The notes below the pieces were generated by a model, which made no database searches, was not told the origin of the DNA, and was given only the letters and a program-made list of their open reading frames with translations. The position numbers were made by a program, and so were the translations under genes. From positions 1 to 9,845 of the forward strand of contig JAUXHF010000055.1 of NCBI GenBank assembly GCA_030621685.1: a DNA stretch of 9,845 bases, in the 5' to 3' direction. The DNA comes from Spirochaetota bacterium. Lineage in GTDB: Bacteria > Spirochaetota > UBA12135 > COTS27. Each line of letters opens with the position of its first letter. The stretch's first letter is position 1. Positions 1-5,510 of the stretch are shown piece by piece.

Positions 1-27
1 CTTACGCATCTTACGCATCTTACGCAT
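1..27. repeat. 9-bp tandem repeat, three perfect copies
   Basis: CTTACGCAT occurs three times head to tail, followed by one more C. The array begins at the first base of the window, so more copies may lie to the left. It sits in the non-coding leader 5' of argJ. Three short units without spacers are not a CRISPR array; replication slippage is the simplest origin. No function is visible. Confidence 0.85.
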
Positions 28-143
28 CGTCCAGCTAGCTTCTGCCCCCCAGAAAGTTTCAAGAAAAGGCTGGGATGGATTCGCTCTATTTTTATTGGCT
101 TGGATTACCTTGCTACCTAAGCAGAAATCCTATTAAAATACTT

Positions 144-164
144 CATAGCTAGCAAGGAGCTATG
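144..164. promoter_or_regulatory. 7-bp inverted repeat overlapping the argJ promoter (candidate operator)
   Basis: CATAGCT (144-150) and AGCTATG (158-164) are a perfect inverted repeat with a 7-base spacer. The right arm ends on the TG of the extended -10 element, so a protein bound here would cover the promoter. A second, mutually exclusive repeat pairs GGAGCT (156-161) with AGCTCC (173-178). Neither matches the ARG box recognised by ArgR/AhrC. AGCT is frequent in this DNA, so a chance origin is possible. Confidence 0.35.
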
Positions 165-171
165 ATATACT
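163..171 (+). promoter_or_regulatory. argJ promoter, extended -10 element
   Basis: TGATATACT matches the extended -10 pattern TGnTATAAT with one mismatch. A weak -35 candidate, TTCATA (142-147), lies 18 bases upstream. Transcription would start near 178-179, giving a leader of about 15 bases to the ATG at 193. The same TGnTATACT form occurs upstream of smc and purA. Confidence 0.5.
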
Positions 172-192
172 AAGCTCCAAGCAAAACAAGCC

Positions 193-1533
193 ATGCAGAA
201 GCTCTCCGAAACTCCTCTTTCCAAAGTTATTGAAATTGATGGCTTTAGCTTTGCTGGCGTAACAGCCGGCTTGAAGCAATCGAAGAGCAAGGATTTAGGC
301 TTAGCCTACAGCGATAAGCCCGTAACAGCGGCGGCTCTCTTTACCAAAAATTCCATAGTTGGAGCTCCCATAAAGCTTGGCAGAGAGCATATTCTATCGG
401 GGAAAGTTCAGGCCTTGCTGGTAAATTCTGGGCATGCCAATGTTTTTACCGGCAAACAAGGCTATCGTGATTGCAAGAAAATTTGCAAGGCTGTGGCTAA
501 AGAATTTGCTCTTCCTAAGTCTCAGTGGGTGTTCCCCTCTTCCACCGGTCGTATCGGCGAAAGGCTTGCTGTTCAAAAAATCATTGAAAGCCTACCTAAG
601 CTGAAAAAAGAAAAAAGTAGCAAGACCAAGTCCATTATCGATTTTGCAAACGCTATCCTTACTACCGATAAATCGATAAAATGCGCTTCCATAGAATTCC
701 TGCTTCCAGCGCATCATGAACATGGCATGCCAAGTGCAAGTGCTAGCCCTGCTAAGAAAGCCCTCGAAAAACAAGCCGCTCCGCCTAGGAAGGTAAAAAT
801 ACTTGGCGTTGTAAAAGGCGCTGGCATGCTAGAGCCGAATATGGCCACGATGCTCGCCTATTTTTTTACCGATGTGAAGGCAAGCGCTACGCAGCTTCAA
901 AGGATCTTAAAACAAGCCAGCGAAACTAGCTTCCATGCTATCTCGGTAGACAGCGACACCTCCACCAGTGATACAGCGCTTATCTTAGCGAGTGCCAAAA
1001 GCGGCGTCACACTTAAACATAAAGCCGATGAGAAGCTTTTCTTAAATAAATTTGAGTCGCTAGCCTTAAACTTAGCTAAAAAAATTGTTTCCGATGGCGA
1101 AGGCACAAAACGCATCCTTGAACTTACGTTAAGTGGCGCTAAGAATTATAAAGAAAATAAAGCTATAGCCAAAGGTGTTATTAACTCTCCCTTAGTCAAA
1201 ACAGCTCTGCAAGGCGGCGACCCTAATGTTGGAAGAATAGTTATGGCCATTGGCAAAACAGCTAAAGACCTAAACGAAAATGAAATTTCTATTCATTTCT
1301 TGAAAAAATCTTTTCTTGAAAACGCTTCGCCGCTCGTCTCGATTACAAACAGAAAAAACCTCACGAAGCTAGAATATAAAAAGCTTAAGACCCTCTTAAC
1401 TAAAGAAGAAGTGTATATCGAAATACAGCTTCAGCAAAAAAATAGAAAGGAAGCTGCTGCCACTGCAGCCACTGTCTGGGGCGTTGGCTTAAGCCTTGAA
1501 TATCTGCAGTTTAATAGCCTCTATACTACATAA
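193..1533 (+). CDS. argJ: ArgJ, bifunctional glutamate N-acetyltransferase / ornithine acetyltransferase
   Basis: ArgJ moves the acetyl group from N-acetylornithine to glutamate, recycling it in cytosolic arginine synthesis; bifunctional members can also use acetyl-CoA. The precursor cuts itself into alpha and beta chains before a threonine nucleophile. Visible motifs are the NSGHAN segment (78-83), STG (117-119, the oxyanion-hole Thr-Gly), TTDK (157-160), KGAGM (208-212), PNMATML (215-221) with nucleophile Thr219, VDSDTSTSD (252-260), NSPLVKTA (331-338), GGDPNVGR (341-348) and the C-terminal NSLYTT that normally closes the substrate pocket. At 446 residues it is longer than the usual 400-410. 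About 20 extra residues rich in Ala, Ser, Pro and Lys (about 173-199) lie just before the cleavage site. The usual DGEGATK reads DGEGTKR and WGCDL reads WGVGL. The start fits the family N terminus but has no Shine-Dalgarno sequence. Mono- versus bifunctionality cannot be read from the sequence. Confidence 0.95.
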   Translation: MQKLSETPLSKVIEIDGFSFAGVTAGLKQSKSKDLGLAYSDKPVTAAALFTKNSIVGAPIKLGREHILSGKVQALLVNSGHANVFTGKQGYRDCKKICKAVAKEFALPKSQWVFPSSTGRIGERLAVQKIIESLPKLKKEKSSKTKSIIDFANAILTTDKSIKCASIEFLLPAHHEHGMPSASASPAKKALEKQAAPPRKVKILGVVKGAGMLEPNMATMLAYFFTDVKASATQLQRILKQASETSFHAISVDSDTSTSDTALILASAKSGVTLKHKADEKLFLNKFESLALNLAKKIVSDGEGTKRILELTLSGAKNYKENKAIAKGVINSPLVKTALQGGDPNVGRIVMAIGKTAKDLNENEISIHFLKKSFLENASPLVSITNRKNLTKLEYKKLKTLLTKEEVYIEIQLQQKNRKEAAATAATVWGVGLSLEYLQFNSLYTT

Positions 1534-1554
1534 CATATTCAAAATATATATCAT

Positions 1555-1577
1555 CTTTTTGTTTTTACAGCAAAAAG
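1555..1577. terminator. Weak A/T-rich hairpin between the convergent genes argJ and the DUF2062 gene
   Basis: CTTTTTG (1555-1561) and CAAAAAG (1571-1577) form a perfect 7-bp stem around a 9-base loop, 22 bases after the argJ stop. The stem has two G-C pairs and no T-run follows on either strand, so it is at best a weak terminator. Another weak hairpin followed by TTTTT lies at 1633-1656, overlapping the end of the opposing gene, and could also end the argJ transcript. Confidence 0.25.
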
Positions 1578-1632
1578 AGGCAGCTAAAGTTAAAGCTCCC
1601 CGATTTCAAGCAACAAACACTCACTTTTTCAA

Positions 1633-2247
1633 TTAGCTCTTTCTAGCTGAGTTTTTACTGAAAGCCCTGTTTTTTTTAGCTTTGGTTAATATTTTTTTGT
1701 TCAGCAATGCATAGGGATGCCGAAGTTGCTGCACCGCTAATTTCTTCAACAACTCTTCTCGGTTCTTCCGCCAAGAGATAATGAAAAAACGCATAACCCA
1801 ATACGTTACTAGGCTAGCTAGCGTAGCCACCAAGAGGCTTCCTGCTACAAAGGCAATAATAGTGTCTTGCCCAAGATTAAGAAAAGAAGATATCGAAACA
1901 TTGTAAATAGCTTTTTGAAAACTTCCAATATCCACATCTATCCAGCTTCCCAACAAAAAAGCTCCGACAGAAAGATTAAAGAGATATATGGGGATAAACG
2001 TAAACGGATTCGTAATAAAAACAGAAATGAACCCAGCCAATTTGCTATAGCGCATTTTCATGCAAATAGCCAAGACAGGTATTATTTGAAACACGAGAAT
2101 AGGAGAAAGTCCAATGAAAATACCCACAGCAAAGCCCATAGCTATGTTATGCGGCGGAACTTTAGCTAAAAGCACTTTAGAAAATATACGCTTTAAGTAA
2201 CGTCTATAATACGATGCCTTCTGGGAGATTTTCTTTTTAAGTTCCAT
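1633..2247 (-). CDS. DUF2062 family integral membrane protein
   Basis: This 204-residue protein carries the DUF2062 core: PPHNIAMGFAVGIFIG (31-46), a hydrophobic run to about 62, then TNPFT (79-83) and a second hydrophobic stretch to about 100. The NP(F/L)T motif is typical of the family. A third long hydrophobic segment spans about 128-158. The N terminus (1-30) is basic and amphipathic, and the C-terminal tail (about 160-204) is rich in Lys and Arg; both probably face the cytoplasm. The family's biochemical function is not established, although members are sometimes found beside envelope or glycosyltransferase genes. Here the neighbours are smc upstream and argJ converging downstream, which says little about its role. 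The ATG at 2247 fits the usual short basic N terminus; no Shine-Dalgarno sequence precedes it. Confidence 0.85.
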   Translation of the reverse strand: MELKKKISQKASYYRRYLKRIFSKVLLAKVPPHNIAMGFAVGIFIGLSPILVFQIIPVLAICMKMRYSKLAGFISVFITNPFTFIPIYLFNLSVGAFLLGSWIDVDIGSFQKAIYNVSISSFLNLGQDTIIAFVAGSLLVATLASLVTYWVMRFFIISWRKNREELLKKLAVQQLRHPYALLNKKILTKAKKNRAFSKNSARKS

Positions 2248-2260
2248 GTTTATAGAAGTG

Positions 2261-2290
2261 TTTTATATGAAGTATTTTTATATGAAGTAT
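2261..2290. repeat. 15-bp perfect tandem duplication in the DUF2062 leader
   Basis: TTTTATATGAAGTAT occurs twice head to tail (2261-2275 and 2276-2290). A degenerate third copy, TTTATAGAAGTG (2249-2260), adjoins on the gene side. The array fills the stretch between the candidate -10 element and the DUF2062 start codon, so copy number would set the leader length. Confidence 0.85.
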
Positions 2291-2307
2291 AATAGTCTTA
2301 ATTAAGA
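2286..2307 (-). promoter_or_regulatory. Candidate DUF2062 gene promoter with adjacent 12-bp palindrome
   Basis: On the minus strand TATTATACT (2294-2286) resembles the extended -10 elements of argJ, smc and purA, with TA in place of TG. Immediately upstream is the perfect palindrome TCTTAATTAAGA (2296-2307), where a repressor could sit in the core promoter. The predicted leader is about 30 bases. The region is very A/T-rich, so chance matches are likely. Confidence 0.35.
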
Positions 2308-2326
2308 AGTTATAAAAATATTTAAT

Positions 2327-2345
2327 AAAAAACAGGCTAAGGCCT
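2327..2345 (-). terminator. Candidate intrinsic terminator after smc
   Basis: Read on the minus strand, AGGC-CTTA-GCCT (2345-2334) forms a 4-bp G/C-rich stem with a tetraloop, followed by one G and six T (2332-2327). It lies about 97 bases past the smc stop and just before the candidate DUF2062 promoter, where the smc transcript would be expected to end. The stem is short, so efficiency is uncertain. Confidence 0.45.
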
Positions 2346-2359
2346 CAAACGCAAGAGAA

Positions 2360-2405
2360 GCTTGGGGCTTGGAGCTTGGGGATTATGCTTGGGGATTATG
2401 CTTGG
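2360..2405. repeat. GCTTGG-based tandem array with 7- and 13-bp periods
   Basis: GCTTGG begins at 2360, 2367, 2374, 2387 and 2400, giving spacings of 7, 7, 13 and 13. The last full units are two identical 13-mers, GCTTGGGGATTAT (2374-2386 and 2387-2399). The array lies between the smc stop and its candidate terminator. Two nested periods suggest two successive slippage events on one seed. Confidence 0.85.
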
Positions 2406-2441
2406 CATTGATTAGTGTCAAATCAAGTTTTCTAGATAAGC

Positions 2442-5147
2442 TTACTCATCTACTTTTAACGAAAATACTTTTGAAATCCCCCCCCGCATAGTAACCCCAT
2501 AAATATATTCAAAGGATTGGAAGGTTTTCCTGTTATGGGAAATAAGCAGGACTTGCGACTTTCCTTTAAACTTTTCGATAAGTTTCACAAACTGAGAAAG
2601 ATTCTCATCATCTAAGGCGGCATCAGCCTCATCTAAAATGCAGAAAATGGAGGGCCGGGTCATGAAAATAGCGAACATCAAGGCTAGCATAATAAGCGTT
2701 TTCTCGCCCCCAGAAAAAAGATTGAGTTTCTTAACCTGTTTTCCTTGAGGCTGTACAAAAATCTTAGCCTTTCTTTCCGCCGGGTTTCGAGAGTACTCAA
2801 GCTCTAAATGTCCTCTGCCCTGAGGGAAAAGCGTAGCCGTAATTTGGGCAAAGTTTTTGTTGATAACCTTAAATGTTTTTGTAAGCAACTTTTTCGACTT
2901 TAACTCTATCTTCGTATTCAGCGCAGAGAGGTTTTTCAAAGAATTGGTGATATCCATGCGTTCTTTTTTTAAAGTTTTATATTCTGTGTCGGCAGTTTTC
3001 AGTTCTTCTTTGGCGATGGGATTAATTGCTTTAAAAGCCCGAAATTGCTGGCTGGCTTCCCTGCTAGCCAGCGCAAGGGCTGCTTCAGATCCTTTTTTGA
3101 TGACAATTTTTTTCTTGGCTATGGTTTTCACAAAAGAAAGCATATCCTCATGGTAGAGGTTCTTGACTTTTTCAATGAGCGCGGCTCTATCTTTTTCAGC
3201 AAGCTCAATATTCATCTTTATTCGGCTTAGATTGAATTCCTTTTTACGAAGAAGCTCTCTTTGTCTTTCAAGCTTTCTTTCCATATCATCATGTTTCTTA
3301 GCCAAGCCAAGTTTTGGTTTTTTCTGGCTCTGCTGCTGCTTTCTTCCTAGCTTTATTTTTTCGCTGAGAGCCTTAATTTCTGTAACCGCGTTTTGTTTCT
3401 GATTTTTAGATTTTTCTAAAAGTTCTCGTATTTGCTGGCTTTCAAGCAGAGTATCTTGCTGGCGTTTTGCTAGCTCTTGCTGGTTTTTTTCATGGTAACT
3501 TTTCATAGCAGAAAGCGATTTGCTCTCTTCGTTTTTGATGAGCAGAGAATTTTTTGTTTCATCAATTTTCTTCCTCGTGTTAGCCAGCTTTTGCTGATGA
3601 CCTGCTTGGCTGTTCATAAGAGAATCTAGCTTTACTTGAATACGCTTTTTTTGCAAAGCTAAAGAAGCTTTTTTCTGGGAAACACGCTCTAAATTTTTGA
3701 ATTCTGGAAGAACAGAACGCTGTACTTTTTTAGCCACAAGAAACTCTTGTACGTTATCTATCCAAGTAAGAAGTTTTTTCTTTGGTTTTTCCAAATTAGA
3801 CATGCCTAGAGCTTTGGCTTGTTTAAGCTCTTTTAATTCTTTAAATAAAAGATCTTTTTCCTCTTGAGTCTTTTGGAGAAAGCTGGCAAAGGTCTTTATC
3901 CAAGAATCTAACTGGCCTTGTATTTCATGTAAAAGCTTCTCTTCTTCTAGATTAATATTTAGGATTTCTGCCTCTAAAGCCGTACTAGCCGCAGCCTCTT
4001 CATCAAGAGTAGATTCAAGGTGGCTTAAATTTTTTTGATACTTTTGTAACTTTTGCTGGAAGCCATGAATGTGGCTACGAAAATTCTTTTCTTGCTGAGC
4101 CATGCCGATGCTTTTTTTCTTAAGTGTTTCAAGTTCTCTTTGAATCAAATTTTTTCGCTTTTCAACAGCTAGGTCCTGCCCAGCATGCTGATTTCTTGTA
4201 GCTTCATAGCCTTCTAAGGAAGTTTCAAAATATTGTTTTCTCTCCAAGAAGCTAGCCATCGTATTTTCTAGAATGAGTTTGTTTTTCTCCCAATCAAAGA
4301 GAGATTGCCTTAAGTTTTGTCCGCTGTTTTGCTGGGCTATCTCTGCTTGTTGTAGCTTCTCTACGGCCATGTAGCTACTCTTCAGTTCTTCTTGAGCAGC
4401 CCCCAGCGATTTTTTGAGAAGCAATTGTTTTTCAAGGATATCCTTATACTCAAGATAGGCACGTTTCATTTCAATATCTTGAAGCTCTTGCTCTAACTTG
4501 TAAAACTGCGAGCTTTCTTCTGCTTGAACTTGCAAGTAGGCTCGGCGTTTGCCCAGCTCTCGCTCTATATCACTGATGCGCACAAGGTTTTCTTTGGCAC
4601 GAAGAATTTTTCTTTCATATTCACGCTGGCGCTCACGAGAGGAGCGGATGCCGGCTGCTTCCTCAAATAAGATTATCCGCTCGCTGTCATCGGCGCTCAG
4701 CATCTTATCAATTTTACCTTGAGCAATAATGGAATACGATAAATCGGCTAGGCCCGTGTTTTCAAGTAAGCCATGAATATCCTTTAGCCGCGAGGCCAGG
4801 CCGTTCATGAAATAACTCATTTCACCAGAGCGGTAAAGACGGCGCTTTATCGATACTTCTTGATAAGGCAGTTCGAATATTTTCGTGGAGTTATCAAAAA
4901 TCATCTCTACCTCAGCAAAGCCATGCGGCTGGGATAGGCTGGAGCCAGTGAAAATAAGGTCTTCCATACGCTCTCCGCGTAATTCGCTTACTTTCTGCTC
5001 GCCAAGACACCATTTTATGGCATCGATAATATTGCTTTTGCCACAGCCGTTAGGCCCCACGAAGGCTCCTACGCCTTCATAAAACTGAATTTCAGTTTTA
5101 TCACCAAAACCCTTAAAACTCTTGATGTGTAGCTTTTTTAAATACAC
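2442..5147 (-). CDS. smc: SMC-family chromosome segregation ATPase, short form without a recognisable hinge
   Basis: SMC ATPases organise and separate replicated chromosomes as coiled-coil dimers on the nucleoid. The N-terminal head has Walker A GPNGCGKSN (31-39), IIAQGKIDKML (140-150) and FEEAAGIR (161-168). The C-terminal head has FSGGEKTL (811-818, with Phe replacing the usual Leu before SGGEK), Walker B FCILDEADAALDD (835-847) and ISHNRKTF (869-876, the H-loop). Residues about 171-755 are mostly charged heptad-like coiled coil. At 901 residues it is well below the usual 1150-1200, and no hinge consensus is visible. The centre (about 450-485) has only a short lysine-rich break starting LEKPKKKLLTWIDN, roughly midway between the heads. 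There is no CxxC zinc hook, so it is not Rad50-like. The N terminus MYLKKLHIKSFKGF fits the family exactly, fixing a GTG start; no Shine-Dalgarno sequence precedes it. No scpA or scpB lies in the window. Confidence 0.92.
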   Translation of the reverse strand: MYLKKLHIKSFKGFGDKTEIQFYEGVGAFVGPNGCGKSNIIDAIKWCLGEQKVSELRGERMEDLIFTGSSLSQPHGFAEVEMIFDNSTKIFELPYQEVSIKRRLYRSGEMSYFMNGLASRLKDIHGLLENTGLADLSYSIIAQGKIDKMLSADDSERIILFEEAAGIRSSRERQREYERKILRAKENLVRISDIERELGKRRAYLQVQAEESSQFYKLEQELQDIEMKRAYLEYKDILEKQLLLKKSLGAAQEELKSSYMAVEKLQQAEIAQQNSGQNLRQSLFDWEKNKLILENTMASFLERKQYFETSLEGYEATRNQHAGQDLAVEKRKNLIQRELETLKKKSIGMAQQEKNFRSHIHGFQQKLQKYQKNLSHLESTLDEEAAASTALEAEILNINLEEEKLLHEIQGQLDSWIKTFASFLQKTQEEKDLLFKELKELKQAKALGMSNLEKPKKKLLTWIDNVQEFLVAKKVQRSVLPEFKNLERVSQKKASLALQKKRIQVKLDSLMNSQAGHQQKLANTRKKIDETKNSLLIKNEESKSLSAMKSYHEKNQQELAKRQQDTLLESQQIRELLEKSKNQKQNAVTEIKALSEKIKLGRKQQQSQKKPKLGLAKKHDDMERKLERQRELLRKKEFNLSRIKMNIELAEKDRAALIEKVKNLYHEDMLSFVKTIAKKKIVIKKGSEAALALASREASQQFRAFKAINPIAKEELKTADTEYKTLKKERMDITNSLKNLSALNTKIELKSKKLLTKTFKVINKNFAQITATLFPQGRGHLELEYSRNPAERKAKIFVQPQGKQVKKLNLFSGGEKTLIMLALMFAIFMTRPSIFCILDEADAALDDENLSQFVKLIEKFKGKSQVLLISHNRKTFQSFEYIYGVTMRGGISKVFSLKVDE

Positions 5148-5164
5148 GGGATGGATTGCAAAGT

Positions 5165-5201
5165 GCTGGCTGGCTGCGGACTAAGGCTAGGACTAAGGCT
5201 G
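5165..5201. repeat. 12-bp tandem duplication preceded by CTGG repeats, in the smc leader
   Basis: GGACTAAGGCTA (5178-5189) is followed directly by GGACTAAGGCTG (5190-5201), identical at 11 of 12 positions. Just before it, GCTGGCTGGCTG (5165-5176) repeats the unit CTGG. The array begins 18 bases upstream of the smc GTG and would lie in the untranslated leader if the promoter at 5247-5255 is real. Confidence 0.75.
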
Positions 5202-5222
5202 GGCTTGATAAACTGGATTTGA

Positions 5223-5261
5223 AAAAGATGCTTTTAATGATAGTAAAGTATAGCATCTTTT
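5223..5261. promoter_or_regulatory. 10-bp inverted repeat overlapping the smc promoter
   Basis: AAAAGATGCT (5223-5232) and AGCATCTTTT (5252-5261) are a perfect inverted repeat with a 19-base loop that can hold a small inner stem (TTTA 5233-5236 with TAAA 5244-5247). It overlaps the extended -10 element at 5247-5255, so it could be an operator. Both strands give a stem ending in T-runs, so it could instead end transcripts from the regulator gene, about 250 bases past that stop. The sequence alone does not decide. Confidence 0.45.
5247..5255 (-). promoter_or_regulatory. smc promoter, extended -10 element
   Basis: On the minus strand the sequence reads TGCTATACT (5255-5247), an extended -10 with one mismatch to TGnTATAAT. 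The wider 11-mer ATGCTATACTT is shared exactly with the purA upstream region. No convincing -35 is seen, as is common for extended -10 promoters. The predicted leader to the GTG at 5147 is about 92 bases. Confidence 0.45.
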
Positions 5262-5317
5262 CTGAAAAAATTCTTAGTCTTTTCATAATACTTGGAGGCT
5301 GCCCTTAGTATCAAATA

Positions 5318-5351
5318 GAAATTTTTGAAATTTTTTAAGCTTAAAAAATTT
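5318..5351. repeat. 9-bp A/T duplication merging into a 24-bp perfect palindrome
   Basis: GAAATTTTT occurs twice in tandem (5318-5326 and 5327-5335). The second copy runs into a perfect 24-bp palindrome (5328-5351) whose left half is AAATTTTTTAAG and whose centre is AAGCTT. It can form a cruciform or an A/U-rich RNA hairpin 3' of the regulator gene. It lacks the G/C stem of a classical terminator. A binding site for an A/T-preferring protein is possible but unproven. Confidence 0.7.
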
Positions 5352-5375
5352 TCGCTTCATATTCTATGCCAGAAC

Positions 5376-5409
5376 ATGAAGCTGAGGATGAGATGAGAGG
5401 ATGAAGCTG
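5376..5409. repeat. ATGAAGCTG / GAGGATGA repeat cluster
   Basis: ATGAAGCTG occurs at 5376-5384 and 5401-5409, enclosing GAGGATGA at 5384-5391 and 5397-5404 with GATGA-like filler between them. It looks like nested short duplications. The ATGs within it reach in-frame stops within a few codons, so it is not coding. Confidence 0.65.
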
Positions 5410-5424
5410 GCTTAAGCTGCGGCT

Positions 5425-5450
5425 GTGCTTCCGTAATGTGCTTCCGTAAT
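5425..5450. repeat. 13-bp perfect tandem duplication
   Basis: GTGCTTCCGTAAT occurs twice head to tail (5425-5437 and 5438-5450) and is followed by ACGCTTC, which resembles the start of a third copy. It lies about 60-80 bases past the stop of the regulator gene. Confidence 0.85.
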
Positions 5451-5452
5451 AC

Positions 5453-5478
5453 GCTTCTTTTTATGTACAAAGAAAAGC
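5453..5478 (-). terminator. Imperfect hairpin downstream of the response regulator gene
   Basis: GCTTCTTTTT (5453-5462) can pair with AAAGAAAAGC (5469-5478) around a 6-base loop, with one mismatch and one G-U pair as RNA. It lies about 29 bases past the regulator stop on the minus strand, a normal position for a 3' hairpin. No T-run follows, so intrinsic termination is doubtful; it may only protect the 3' end. Confidence 0.25.
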
Positions 5479-5492
5479 TGATAATAAGTTAG

Positions 5493-5510
5493 GATTAAGA
5501 TTAAGATTAG
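5493..5510. repeat. 6-bp GATTAA tandem array overlapping the regulator stop codon
   Basis: GATTAA, GATTAA and GATTAG follow one another (5493-5510). The stop codon of the regulator gene (complement of TTA, 5507-5509) lies inside the last unit, so slippage here could move into the gene's 3' end. Confidence 0.7.

Larger units (their letters stand above)
5148..5506. other. 359-base non-coding spacer between the response regulator gene and smc
   Basis: No credible gene is present: open frames on both strands are short and unlike known proteins. The spacer is dense in structure instead: three G/C-richer tandem duplications (5178-5201, 5376-5409, 5425-5450), a GATTAA run (5493-5510), a 9-bp A/T duplication merging into a 24-bp perfect palindrome (5318-5351), two hairpins (5223-5261 and 5453-5478) and the candidate smc promoter. 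It holds the 3' end of the regulator transcript and the smc leader. I could not recognise a known small RNA or riboswitch in it. Confidence 0.7.

Noticed and set aside
1..27. Possible CRISPR or origin iterons at the left edge
   Set aside because: Three contiguous 9-base units without spacers cannot be CRISPR. No dnaA gene, DnaA boxes or rep gene accompany them, and similar unrelated duplications occur in other spacers.
154..173. AAGGAG followed by ATG ATA TAC TAA as a leader peptide upstream of argJ
   Set aside because: Only two bases separate the purine core from the ATG, the peptide has three residues, and the stretch overlaps the likely promoter, so it probably is not transcribed as such.
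724..739. TGGCATGCCAAGTGCA as a sigma-54 (-24/-12) promoter
   Set aside because: It lies inside argJ, has mismatches in the -12 element and precedes no gene on that strand.
1867..2169. 100-codon plus-strand open frame opposite the DUF2062 gene
   Set aside because: The opposite strand codes for a clear DUF2062 protein; this frame is Lys/Arg/Asn-rich, resembles nothing and has no start signal.
2857..3402. Several plus-strand open frames opposite smc
   Set aside because: They are Phe/Ser/Leu-rich reverse readings of Lys/Glu-rich coiled-coil codons in smc, a typical antisense artefact.
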